NCBI GenBank assembly: GCA_032871835.1
Contig: CM065299.1
Coordinates: forward strand, 1,178,001 to 1,242,000
Direction of reading: 5' to 3'
Source: Dipteronia dyeriana
Lineage: Eukaryota > Streptophyta > Magnoliopsida > Sapindales > Sapindaceae
DNA length: 64,000 nt
The notes beneath the pieces were generated by a model. The model did not search any database. It saw only the letters and a list, made by a program, of their open reading frames with translations, and was not told the origin of the DNA. Of this stretch, positions 24,991 to 36,535 are shown in pieces. Made by a program: the position numbers and the translations under genes. The number at the start of each line of letters is the position of its first letter. The stretch's first letter is position 1.

Positions 24991-25120
24991 GTGAATATTA
25001 TGCACGTCTCTTTTGGGTTCAACGGTTCAAATTCCTAATAAATGATTCCCTAAATCAAACCAATCTAATTCAACGGTTGAAAACTCATTAATCAATTTCA
25101 AATCAAAACCAAAAACCAAA

Positions 25121-25408
25121 TGAAAATTTAAATAAGAGAATGAATTGAAAACTGTTATTATTCTTCTACATATGATTACAACAACTTTTATACAAAATAA
25201 TTCTAGCGGTAACAAGTTGAATAAGAAAGAATCGAATGATAAGAAATCATTCCTAGAATCATACGGTGGTTATTAGGAAAATCTTGACAACTTTAATTCT
25301 TGAGATACAATTGTGCATTTGGTAAGGTTTGACTCTTCATGATTTTGTCCATGATTTTTACTTGGATTCTTTTCTTGAGCAAATGCCTGATTAGTAGGGA
25401 TCTTGTCA
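25121..25408 (-). repeat. LTR of outer Copia element (left, 3' LTR)
   Basis: 288 bp on the plus strand from TGAAAATTTAAATAAG to GGATCTTGTCA. It differs from the right LTR at about 26 positions by hand count (about 9%). The minus-strand polypurine tract GAAGGGGGG directly precedes it in the element's orientation. Confidence 0.9.
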
Positions 25409-28400
25409 CCCCCCTTCAAGGTTGGTAGTGAGAGTGAACAAACGTCAAGCTTGTAACGGAAAGTTTCAAATGAATCCTTTGGTAATGCTTTAGTGAGAAT
25501 GTCGGCAATTTGCTTTGTAGTAGGCAAGTAACGAAGATGAATATCTCCAGCAGTAACCTTTTCACGAATAAAATGATAATCAATATCGATGTGCTTTGTA
25601 CGAGCATGGAAGACATGATTGTGAGACATGTGACACTCTTATTGTCACAAAGAAGGATGAGGCGTCATTCAATAGTGATTCCAATGTCATGAAGAAGATA
25701 TTTGAGCCATGTTAGATCCACATCAGTGGTTGCTAGAGCACGATATTCGGCTTCGGCACTGGATCGTGAAACTGTAGGTTGCTTCTTTGATGCCCAAGAC
25801 ACACAATTTGAGCCGAGAAAAATGCAATAGCCTATTGTGCTTCTCCTAGTTATCGAACATCCGGCTCAATCTGCATCACAAAAAGCATTAAGTGTGAGAG
25901 AACTTTGAGATAAATAACGAATTACATGAGTTAAGATCCCTTTTATGTAACGAAAAATGCGTTTCACTGCACGGAGGTCCTTCATGGTGGGATTTTGAAA
26001 ATGTTGACAGACTAGATTAACAGCATGTGTGAGATCGGGTCTTGTGAAAGTAAGGTATTGAAGAGAGCCACATAATTGACGATATGTGGTGGGATCTGTT
26101 GGCTCATTGTCATCGGGAAGAGGATTAGGTTTGACGGCAATTGGTGTGGTAATTTTGGAGGCTTCAAGCATTTTTGCCTTGGTGAGAAGGTCAGAAGCAT
26201 ATTTTGTTTGAGAGAGTTTGAGACAACTCGAGAAGTATGTAACTTCAAGACCCAAAAAGTAAGTGAGTTGTCCTAAATCATTGAGTGCAAACTCTTTGCT
26301 TAGACGACAAATGAGTTGTGAAATGATAGAGGCGGCATTTCTGGTGAGAATTACATCATCTATATATACAAGCAAAAGAATTAAGTTAGTGTCATGATTG
26401 TAAATAAATAGAGAGGGATCAACTTTACTGTATTTAAAACCAAGAGAAAAAAATAATGAGATAATTTAGCAAACCAAGCACGAGGTGCTTATTTAAGGCC
26501 ATAAAGTGATTTATGCAAAAGGCAAACATGATCGAAGAGTTTAGGCTGCACAAAACCGGGTGGTTGCTCCATGTAAACTCGCTCATTAAGAATACCATGT
26601 AAGAATGCATTTTTCACATCCAAAATCAAGGCCAGGAATTTATGTGTAGCCTTTGGCTACCAAGCGTGCTTTGAACCTATCAACGCTACCATCCGCTTTG
26701 TACTTAGTGCGATATACCCATTTAGACCCAACAACATTGGAATTTGGTGGACGAGGAACAAGAGACCAAGTCTTGTTACGTTTGAGCACATCAATCTCTT
26801 CGTTCATGGCATCTTTCCAATCGGAAAATTTAAGAGTTGTTTTTAAAGTTTTTGGCTCGATAAAGGAAACAATGAGAGCAGTATCAGATGTGAAGGAATA
26901 TATGGGCACTCATAGTCTTTAAGGTAAGTAGGGGGACGTTTGTCTCTATTTGGTCAATGAGATGGTGGAGGCGGTAATGGAGTAGTAGTGGTTTGGTAAT
27001 GAGAAGTAGTAGAAGGTGAAGATATGGAAGTGGAAGGCAACATGTTATTAGAAGATAATGGGGAATGAGGAGTGCTAGCAGACTCGATTTCAAAATTAGA
27101 AGGAATATGATCTTGATTTTGTGTTAAAGTGGGAAGTTCCTGATTTTTTGATATTTATGATTCTTCATTTAAAGGAAGGTTCAAATTTGGTGGTAAAATA
27201 GGAGAGTAATCTAAAATTGGGGAGTTGGAACTTGGTGGTTGATCTGATGGATCTTCATTTGATTCATCACTTTGTAAATTTCCTAAAAACCATTCATCAA
27301 AACTAGGAAAATTTGTGAGAGTTAAATTATGGGAGGATGCAGGCAAATAATTATTTTTCAACAAATAAGGAAAATGATGCTCATTAAAAACCACATGTCG
27401 AGAAATATAAACGCGGTGTGTATTTTTATCTAGGCATCTATAGCATTTATTAATGGATTGTACCCAATGAACACACACGGGACTGTTTTCTTAGAAAACT
27501 TATGCATTCTTGTAGTTTTTAAATAAGGAAAGCATTGAGAGCCGAAAATACGTAAGCTAGAATAATCAGAATTCTTACCAAAATTTTTGAAATAAGAAGT
27601 TTCCTTACCGATGGAAGAGATAGGCAATCCATTAATTAGATAAACTGTTGTTAAAAATGCATCGACCCAGAATTTTAGAGGGACATTTGCATGAAAGAGC
27701 AAAGTCAACCATGTTTTGACGATATGGCGATGCTTGCATTCAGCAAGTCCATTTTGTTTTGGTGTATATGGGCAAGACATCTGATGTGCGATTCCATTGA
27801 AAGCCAAATGATTTTTGAATTGAATGGAAGTGAATTCTCCACCTCCATCGCATTGAATTTTTTTTATTTTTTTGTCAAAAAAATTTCTCAACAAGAGATT
27901 GAAACTTAAGAAAACATTAGAAAAAGTCAGATTTATTTTTTAATGGATATAACCAAGTATAACGAGTAAAATCATCAATGAAAATAACATAGTATTTGAA
28001 TTTTTGAGAACAAACTATCGGGGCAAGTCCCCATAAGTTGCTATAAAAAGTTTTCCAAAGGAAATTTTGAAACAGATTCTGATTTATTAAACGAAAGTTT
28101 ACAACTTTTCTCAAGTTGGCAACTGTTACATATGATATTTTTGGTTAGGCAATGTGAAACATTGATAACTTTCTTATTCTCTAAATTTTGCAAAAATTTT
28201 AAATTGGGATGCCCTAACCGAACATGCCATATCTCTGAAGAAACTTCTGGGGATTTGACTGCAGTAAAAGTTTCATTAAGTTGTCCTCCCTTAAGCGCAT
28301 ACAAACCTCCTTGTCTATGTCCTTTGGCCATGATTTGGTTCTTGTGATCCTTAATAACAAACTCATCGAAATTAAAAGTAATAGTGCAATAATTGTCATA

Positions 28401-29336
28401 TATAAGTTTACTTACAGTTAATAGATTTTTCTTAATTTCTGGTACCACTAAAACATTATTCAATAAAAGATTACCATGTGAGGTATTGAGCATAGCTTTT
28501 CCTGTGTGTGTAATAGGTAAAGCTTGTCCATTACCAACAAAAAATAGAATTATTACCAAAGTAAGGTTTTAAAGAGTTTAGGTTACCTCCTTGATTAGTC
28601 ATGTGGGCGGTAGCACCCGAGTCAACATAAAAATTTAGATCATTTTCATTGTTCAGATTCATGGCTGTAAAAGCTTCTTGGACATTTTCTCCTTCTGTTT
28701 CATAGTTATACATGTAATAGCATTTAACAGCAGTATGATTGGTTCGTCCACATATTTGGCAGGCTTCATAATTTGTATTTTGCTTGCTTGGTTTCCCTTT
28801 CCGGTTGTTGTTAATGGACTTTGATTGATGTTGAAAACTTGGATTATTGTTGTGTGGTCGATTTTGAGTGAAGGAATTATGACCTCTTCCTCTGAAGTTG
28901 CCTCTTCCTCCACGTTGACCTTTTCCTCTTCCTCTTTGTCCAAATAATGCCTGATTATATTGAGTTGTTGCCTTTCCTCTGTAAGATAGACCTGCTCAAA
29001 GTTTGTAAAGACATGATAAATTGATTAAACGATGGATATGGTGGTTTTGATAGAACATCGATTCGAAATTCTTTGTATTTGTCTCCAAGTCCTTGTGAAA
29101 TTTGAAAAACTTTGTCAACATCACCGAGAGGTTTTCCGATAACAGTAAGTTTGTCACAACTCACAAGTCTCCTTGAACTTTCGAATGTATTCATCAAGTG
29201 AGAGTGTCCCTTTTGATAAGGCATATAAGCCATTATTCAATTGAGCTTCATTCTCTTCGGTGTCGGGCTACAGTTGCTCTTGGATTGATTTCCAAATTGA
29301 GTAGGTTGTATCCCCACCGAAAATCATGCTTAGAAC

Positions 29337-29870
29337 TGTTAGAAAATTCTATCATATGGGGCCACACATGTAAACATTAAATGTGTTGTGCTATCTTTTG
29401 GTTAAGCCTAAATTAAAGTGATCTAATTAAGATTTAAGTAGTAAGGTTTAAGGGTATAATTGTCATGGAATTAATGTGTAGATACCAGAGTGCTATTTCT
29501 AATTTGTTGAGGGGCCGAATTAGAAATAGCCAACATATAATAATTTGATTATTATATATATTTAGGGTTATGGTCCCCAAATTACACGATACTTTACTTT
29601 TCTCTGTATCCCATCAATAGAGCAAATAGAACACATCAGGGTTCATAAAGGTCGTGATAATTTGGAAGATCACAACCCATTCACAAATATTCAACGATGG
29701 ATTCAGGTACGCTTCCGCTTTCTATATTACTTATTTTCTCTTGAATTGATATGGGTTATGTTATAATTATTTAGGGTTTGATTAACTATGTATAGGAACA
29801 TGTTTAGGTTAAACATCCAGATTAATTTTGTGCCTAAGCATGTTAATTGTGTTAATCGAAAATCCTAACA
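29337..29870 (+). repeat. 5' LTR of inner Copia element
   Basis: 534 bp, TGTTAGAAAATTC to AAAATCCTAACA. By hand count it differs from the 3' LTR at 11 positions (about 2.1%) without length change. The LTR carries a probable TATA region around TTATTATATATATTTAGGG. Confidence 0.93.
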
Positions 29871-29872
29871 AT

Positions 29873-29884
29873 TGGTATCAGAGC
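29873..29884 (+). promoter_or_regulatory. Primer binding site (initiator tRNA-Met) of inner Copia
   Basis: TGGTATCAGAGC begins 2 bp after the 5' LTR. It is the standard plant Copia/Gypsy primer site complementary to the 3' end of initiator tRNA-Met and confirms the plus orientation. Confidence 0.92.
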
Positions 29885-30299
29885 TACCTATAGTTGATTC
29901 TTGAGGATTTATTATTTGGATTTTCGGATTTTTTTTTTTTTAAAAAAAAAGTGTTCTTCTAGTTTTCGAAGAAAAAAAAAAAGCCAGTTTTTTTTTTGGG
30001 GTGTATGAGTTTTCCGGTGGGTTTTACCCCAAACCCATGTCTTTCCCGGCAAGACGTCGAGTGATTTGCGGGGAGGAGGAGATCGTTGGTCGTTGACCAC
30101 GATCGGTCCAGATCGAGCTGCTTCCCGGCCTTGGTCAGATCGACTCTTCTTCCATGTCAGTTTTTCTCCGATTTGCGTTTGCGGGTCTTCTGCTGCTTCC
30201 CGACTGTTCGTCGTTGCCTTGTGGTGACGGCGTGGTGGTCTGGAGCGACGGCGGCGAAGATTAGGGTTTCAGAAATCAATTTTTTGCTCAGGCTCTTCT

Positions 30300-30640
30300 T
30301 TTGAAAATTTGAAATTCTTAAGGGACTGTTTTATAAATTATTTGGGCCATTGTGTTATTTTGATAAAGTTTCACTGTCAGTTTATAATTTCCAAAAATTA
30401 GAGGGTCTGTATGAAATTATGAAAGACTTTTGGGACAGATTTATAATTATTAAAAAGTTACGGGGTCACTTTGTAATTTTTAAAGTTTTGGGGCAAAATT
30501 TTAGTTATTACAAAGTATTGGGTCAGTTTATGATTTTAACAAAATATAGGGATCGATTTGTAATTACTGGAACTTAAGGGGCCTTTCTATAATTTTATAA
30601 AATAAGGGACATTTTTTATAATTTTGATAAAATGAAATAA
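30300..30640 (+). repeat. Degenerate 35-45 bp repeats in the inner Copia leader
   Basis: About eight loosely similar units, each with a G-rich start (GGGGTC, GGGTCA, GGGATC, GGGACA) followed by TTTATAATTTTTAAAA-like sequence. They sit between a GC-richer leader part (30000-30260) and the larger repeats. No open frame of note runs through them. They look like an ancient tandem array that has drifted. Confidence 0.6.
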
Positions 30641-30692
30641 ATTTTTTTTTATTTTCATTTTATTATAAAGATCAACTTAAATTCAAATATTT

Positions 30693-31705
30693 GGTGATAT
30701 ACCTTTTATGGTTAAATAAAGTAATCCATCATTCTAAATGAGATAACTGAAACAAGATGTCACCAAAGTGACCTCTCTTGTGTAGATTGTTCATGAGGGA
30801 TGTTGGATATTCGTGTGTGTGTAAATTCATGCGGGTATTTACCGGCCCAAATGAAGGTTAATACTTGGCCGAATTATACACGCATCTGTGGTGATAAACA
30901 TGTGATGATTATAAAGTTTTACATGTGAATAATAAGTCGATCAAAAGATAGATTTATTATTTAACATAAATTATTGTCAATGTTTGATCACTACTAAAGG
31001 AGTACCACGTGTCTGTATATAAATTCATGCAGGTATTAGCCGGTCCAAAGGAAGGTTAATACTTAATACTTGGCTGAATTATACACACATCTGTGGTGGT
31101 AAACATGTGATGATTATAAGGTTTTACATGTGATGATTATAAGGTTTTACATGTGAATAATAAGTCGATCCAAAGATAGATTTATTATTTAACATAAATT
31201 ATTGTCAATGTTTGATCTCTACAACAAGAATACCACTCACAATTAATATTATTGTCTAAAGACTTGATATTAATGTTGTATTAGGTATCTTAAGATGGGA
31301 CCGACCATTATTTGGTATATCTTTTATGATTAAATAAAGTGGTCTATCATTCTAAATGGGCTAATTGAAGCAAAATGTCGCCAAAGTGACCTCTCTTGTG
31401 TAGATTATTCATGAGGGATGTTGGATGTTTGTAAGTATGTAAATTCATGCGAGTATTAGTCGGCTCAAAGGAAGGTTAATACTTGGCCGAATTGTACACA
31501 CACCTGTGGTGATAAATATGTGACGATTATAAGGTTTGACATGTGAATAATAAGTCGATCGAAAGATAGATTTATTATTTGACATTAATTATTGTCAATG
31601 TTTGATCACTACAACAAGAGTACTACTTACAATTAATATTACTGTCCAAAGACTTGATATTAATGTTGTGCTAGGTATCTTGAGATGGGACTTACCATTA
31701 TCTGA
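30693..31705 (+). repeat. Three tandem ~300-400 bp repeats in the inner Copia leader
   Basis: Unit 1 starts at about 30693 and unit 3 at about 31308 (GGTATATCTTTTATG.TTAAATAAAGT). A middle unit lacking the first part starts near 31010. Shared words include GTGACCTCTCTTGTGTAGAT, AAGGAAGGTTAATACTTGG, ACATGTGAATAATAAGTCGATC and ATTATTGTCAATGTTTGATC. The middle unit has a further 25-bp internal duplication (GTGATGATTATAAGGTTTTACAT, twice at about 31104-31152). All units are non-coding. Confidence 0.88.
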
Positions 31706-34700
31706 ATTTGTTGATCATTGTATTTGGTTATTAATGTGAGCATGTTTGTGTGTTTGTTTTGTTTTCTTTCAAGCTAATGTTTTACTATATCTACTAATAC
31801 CAACTATATACCCATGCTTAATGGGATCAACTTTAAGGATTTGGAAGGAGAACATACTCATTGTTCTCGGCTGCATAGATCTGGACCTTGCATTTCGGGT
31901 TGAGCAACCCGTTTCTCTTACGGATGCAAGTTCTCCTGATAATAGGAAGAACTTTGAGAAGTGAGATTGTTCAAATCACATGGGTCTTATGATCATCAAG
32001 CGCGGCATTCCAGAGGCATTTAAGGGTGCGGTATCTGAAAAGATAACCAAAGCCAAGGAGTTCCTAGCCGAAATTGAAAAGCGTTTTGTTAAAAACGATA
32101 AGGTAGAAACAAGCACGCATTTGTAAAACTTTATTTCTATGAAGTACAAAGGCAAAGGGAACATTAGGGAGTACATTATGGAAATGTCTCATAATGCTTC
32201 TAAGCTTAAGGCACTGAAGCTCGAGCTGTCTGACGATTTGCTCGTGCATTTGGTATTAATATAACTTCCTGCACAATACAACCAGTTTAAGGTCAGTTAC
32301 AACTGTCAAAAGAAGAAATGGACTCTTAATGAGCTCATTTCTTACTGTGTGCAAGAGGAAGAGAGACTGAAGCGAGACAGAACCGAAAGTGCTCATTTGG
32401 CTAGCACCTATAAGGTTAAGGGCAAATAGAGGAAGAATAATGAAGCTGCTAAACACCTTATGAGCTTTGGACAAGCATAAAAGCCTAATCTAAAGCATTT
32501 TCACATTTGGGGATGTCCAGCTGAGGCAAGGCCTTACAGGCCACATGAAAAGAAATTGGACTCCAAAACTGTGAGCAGCTACTTCATTGGCTACTCTGAG
32601 CGATCAAGAGGTTATAAGTTTTATGATCCCACACTTCGGTCAATTTTTGAAAAGGGAACTGCAACATTTTTTGAGGATGTTGAGTTTGTGGGGAGAAATA
32701 AGGTTAGAGACATTGTCTTTGAGGAAGAATCGATTTCGATTCCTGCTATCGCTTTTGACAATGTGCAAGTTTCTATACCTGTCATTGATCAAGAAGCAAA
32801 TCTGGATCCTCAACTAGACAATGTTGAACAACCCCTCATTCAAGATGAGGTAATTGTTCCTGAGGAACAAACTCAACAACCTCAAGAACCAGTGCCATTA
32901 AAGTGATCCACTAGAGAAAGGAGAAATGCTATTTCAGACGATTTTATGTATTTCTCCAGGAACATGAGGAAAACATTGGAATGATGGAAAATGATCCAAT
33001 CAATTCCATCAAACCATGCAGGGTTCCAACTCTCAAAAGTGGACTGATGCCATGAATGAGGAATATAAGTCTATGCAAGACAATAAGGTTTGGGAACTTA
33101 TCCCATTACCAGAAGGTGCGAAGCCCATTGGTTGTAAATGGATATTTAAAACTAAGGGGATTCGAAAGGTAATGTGGAGAGGTATAAAACTCGTCTTGTA
33201 ACTCAAGGCTTTACCCAAAAGAAAGGGATTGATTATAAAGAGACTTTCTCTCCGGTTTTCAACGAAAGACTCTTTTAGGACAATCATGGCATTTGTTGCA
33301 TATTTTGACATTGAGCTTCATCAGATGGATGTCAAGACGGCGTTTCTCAATGGTAACATTGACGAAACATTTTATATGGTGCAACCATAAAACTTTGAGT
33401 CGGGAGACCCAAAGAATATGGTTTCATCAAGTGATTATCTCGTTTGGTTTTGAGATAAACGTTGTTGATAATTGTGTGTATCACAAATTCAGTGGGAGTA
33501 AGCATATATTCTTGGTTTTATATGTCGATGACATACTGCTTGCCACAAATGATATAGGCATGTTGCATGAAACCAAGAGATTTCTATCAAATAATTTTGA
33601 GATGAAAGATCTTGGTGACGTCTCCTTTGTATTAGGGATCCAGATACAACGAGATAGCTCTTGGGGTATTCTTGGATTATCACAAAGGAGCTATATCGAT
33701 ACAGTGCTCAAAAGGTTTGGCATGCAGGACAGCAAACCAAGTGACACCCCTGTCGCTAAGGGAGGCAAGTTCAATCTCAATCAGTGCCCTAAAAGTAACC
33801 TTGAAGCTAAGGAAATGCAGAAGATTCCCTATGCATCAGCTGTAAGGAGTCTAATGTATGCTCAGGTATGTACGCGTCTGGATATTGCGTACATTGTTGG
33901 TATGTTAAGCAGATATTTAAGTAACTCTATGATGGATCATTGGAAAGCAGCCAATCAGGTTATAAGGTATTTGAAGAGAACAAAATATTACATGCTCACA
34001 TATAGGAGATCGGATCAGTTTGAGATCATAAAGTATTCCGACTCTGATTATGCTGGATGCCAAGACAGTAGGAGATCCATATCAGGCTACAAATACTTGT
34101 TGGCTGGTGAAACTATGTCTTGGAGGAGTGCCAAATAGACACTCATAGCTTCTTCCACCATGGCAACAGAGTTTGTATCATGTTATGAGGCATCCAACCA
34201 TGAAATATAGCTGTGGAATTTTGTCACTGGGCTGTGCATTCTTGAGAGTGTTGAAAGACCACTCAAACTATATTGTGACAATAAGTCAGCAGTGATATAT
34301 TCTAATAACAATAGGAACTTATCTAGGTCAAAGCATATTGACACTAGGTTCCTAGTTGTGAAGGAAAAAGTTCAGAGTATACATATATCTATAGAGCACA
34401 TTGAGACAAACTTCATGATAGCGGATTTGCTTACAAAGGGATTACCACCCAAGGTTTTTCATGAGCACACTGCTCATATGGGTGTTATTTTGTGTGAGGA
34501 TATCACATTATAGTGGGAGTTTATATAATTTTGTATTTTATTGCTCTATATTTTTATTTTGGATATACTTATGCATTTATGTATTTGGATATTTTTCTGA
34601 TCAGAAATAAAGTATTTGGTTAATTACACTCTGTTACATTGTGTTAAGTTTTGATCTCACTAAGGAATAAAGTAGGACCAGTTGGAATAGACATGTATAG

Positions 34701-34944
34701 ATCACATTGCATGTAATTTCCATGCTACGCATCCATGATTGATTTATGTCATTTGGTTATGTTGGTATACGTGACCATTGATGGGTTTAGTCACGCTAAA
34801 TGTGACGAAAACCGCTTTGATCCTATGTCGGCATAATCAATGGACGAGATTGTTCGGATATACCCTAAAATTGTGATAGCAAAATTTTGGAGCTCATAAA
34901 GTCATACACATTTGTAAAGTTACATATGTGCCCCAGTGGGAGAT

Positions 34945-35478
34945 TGTTAGAAAATTCTATCATATGGGGCCACACATGTGAACATTAAGTGTGTTGTGCT
35001 ATCTTTTGGTTAAGCTTAAATTAAAGTGATCTAATTAAGATTTAAGTAGTAAGGTTTAAGGGTAAAATTGTCATGGAATTAATGTGTAGATACCAGAGTG
35101 CTATTTCTAATTTGTTGAGGGGCCGAATTAGAAATAGCCAACATATAATAATTTGATTATTATATATATTTAGGGTTATGGTCCCCAAATTACACGATAC
35201 TTTACTTTTCTCTATATCCCATCAACAGAGCAAATAGAACACATCAGGGTTCATAAAGGTCGTGATAATTTGGAAGATCACAACCCATTCACAAATCTTC
35301 AGCGATGGATTCAGGTACGCTTCCGCTTTCTAGATTACTTATTTTCTCTTGAATTGATATGGGTTATGTTATAATTATTTAGGGTTTGATTAACTATGTA
35401 TAGGAACATGTTTAGGTTAAACATACAGATTAATTTTGTGTCTAAGCATGTTAATTGTGTTAATCGAAAATCCTAACA
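34945..35478 (+). repeat. 3' LTR of inner Copia element
   Basis: 534 bp, immediately preceded by the polypurine tract CCCCAGTGGGAGAT (34931-34944) and followed by the AGAAC target duplication. Confidence 0.93.
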
Positions 35479-35804
35479 AGAACTTCTTCCTTCATGTTTC
35501 CAAGAAGCCAAGACGTAAGAAGACCATCATTGTTGATCCATGCACAAAGCTTTGGATTTTTTATTTTATTTACAGCAGAATCAATGATTTCATCTACTGG
35601 TTTTTCAGGATCATTGATGTGGTGTTCTACTCCTAGGCTACGGATCAATGGAAGTATTTGGGATTTCCAACGGAGAAAATTTGTGGTAGACAATTTGATG
35701 GAAATTAAGCTAGAGGTTTGGTGGAGAGATTGGATGGATAGTTTGGATTCTTCGAATTCTTCAAAAGAAGATTTTTTTTTTAACAATAAGCTCTGATACC
35801 AAAA

Positions 35805-36091
35805 TGAAATTTTAAATAAGAGAATGAATTGAAAACCGTTATTATTCTTCTGTATATGATTACAACAACTTTTATATATAATAATTCTAACGGTAACAGG
35901 TTGAATAAGAAAGAATTGAATGATAAGAAATCATTCCTAGAATCATACATCGGTTATTAGGAAAATGTTAACGATTTTAATTCTTGAGATATAGTTGTGC
36001 ATTTTGTAAGGTTTGACTCTCATGATTTTATCCATGATTTTTGTTTGGATTCTTTTCTCGAGCAAATGCCTGACTAGTAAGGATCTTGTCA
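35805..36091 (-). repeat. LTR of outer Copia element (right, 5' LTR)
   Basis: 287 bp, from TGAAATTTTAAATAAG to AAGGATCTTGTCA on the plus strand. The tRNA-Met primer site (GCTCTGATACCA on plus, 35790-35801) lies 3 bp from its inner end, which fixes the element as minus strand. Confidence 0.9.
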
Positions 36092-36293
36092 AAACTAACC
36101 TAAATGTTAGAGTTCAAAACTCAAAACACCTTCAATCAATTACAATGGCTGCGTTGGAAAGAGGAGGCTGCCACCTGAAGAAGACGGAGGCTGCCACCTG
36201 ATACACGAGTAACACACTAACACGACCGTCATTAAACTTTATGCTTCTTCGCGCGAGTTTCACGCATTATAATAACCCATCTGGGTATCTCGC

Positions 36294-36299
36294 CACGTG
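36294..36299. promoter_or_regulatory. G-box CACGTG upstream of At3g27390-like copy 2
   Basis: GCCACGTGT lies about 240 bp upstream of the start codon, with a second ACGT core (GCCACGTAACC) about 30 bp further on. Both match the flank of copy 1, so the pair predates the duplication. Only about 200 bp separates this site from the end of the outer Copia element, so the promoter upstream of this point has been replaced by transposon sequence. Confidence 0.55.
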
Positions 36300-36535
36300 T
36301 CTCTTCCTTTTCACTGTCTCTTGCCACGTAACCAACTCGGGCCCCACCAATAAAATCCAACCAAAGCAGAACAGTGAGAACACCGTTCATCTTCTCTTTC
36401 TACTTGCTGTAATAACAATAGCAACAACAGAGAAGAGAAGAGAAGAGAAGAGAAGGGAAAGACTCTTCCAAGTTCCAAGATCATATTTTTCCCGCTTCCC
36501 ATTTTGCCCTTTCTTCCTGTTGTGTTAAACACACC

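Larger units (their letters stand above)
29337..35478 (+). mobile_element. Inner Copia LTR retrotransposon inserted in the outer gag
   Basis: A 6142-bp element with 534-bp LTRs (TGTTAG..CTAACA) and a perfect 5-bp target duplication AGAAC (29332-29336 and 35479-35483). It lies in plus orientation inside the minus-strand gag of the outer element. A long non-coding leader (29871 to about 31800) precedes a gag region (about 31810-32440). The coding part is heavily reduced. Sequence jumps from the end of gag to the integrase C-terminal part (HIWGCPAEARPY, 32505), then to reverse transcriptase (33016-34138, with YVDDILLATND) and RNase H (34260-34513). There are in-frame stops (for example at about 31962 and 32124) and a frameshift near 33160, and the SIYGLKQ segment is missing. 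It cannot have moved itself in this form; it was either mobilised in trans or decayed afterwards. Confidence 0.93.
25121..36091 (-). mobile_element. Outer Copia LTR retrotransposon (interrupted)
   Basis: Minus-strand Copia element bounded by 288- and 287-bp LTRs with TG..CA ends. In coding order: gag N-terminus (35786-35484), interruption by the inner element, remaining gag (29331-28660), protease with VDSGATAHMT (about 28630), integrase with HVRLGHPN, CNSCQ, IFIDDFTRY and GGEFTS (28330-27500), reverse transcriptase with WVYRTKYKADG (26690) and YIDDV (26365), and RNase H ending near 25418. A primer site complementary to initiator tRNA-Met lies next to the right LTR (35790-35801) and a polypurine tract next to the left one (25409-25417). 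Several frame breaks separate the domains (for example after the protease and within reverse transcriptase), so it is not autonomous. No clean 5-bp target duplication is visible at its outer ends. Confidence 0.92.

Noticed and set aside
30086..30304. 72-codon open frame in the GC-rich leader of the inner Copia element
   Set aside because: No stop-free extension, no homologous domain recognised, and it lies in the non-coding leader between primer site and gag.
30693..31705. CRISPR-like or satellite array
   Set aside because: Only three long diverged units without regular spacers, inside a retrotransposon leader of a plant genome.
25121..36091. Possible endogenous pararetrovirus
   Set aside because: LTRs with TG..CA ends, a 5-bp target duplication for the inner element, tRNA-Met primer sites and the Copia domain order (integrase before reverse transcriptase) identify LTR retrotransposons.
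35480..36100. Clean 5-bp target duplication for the outer Copia element
   Set aside because: Flanks read CCAAA on the left and AAACT on the right and do not match; the site has either mutated or been rearranged, so none is claimed.
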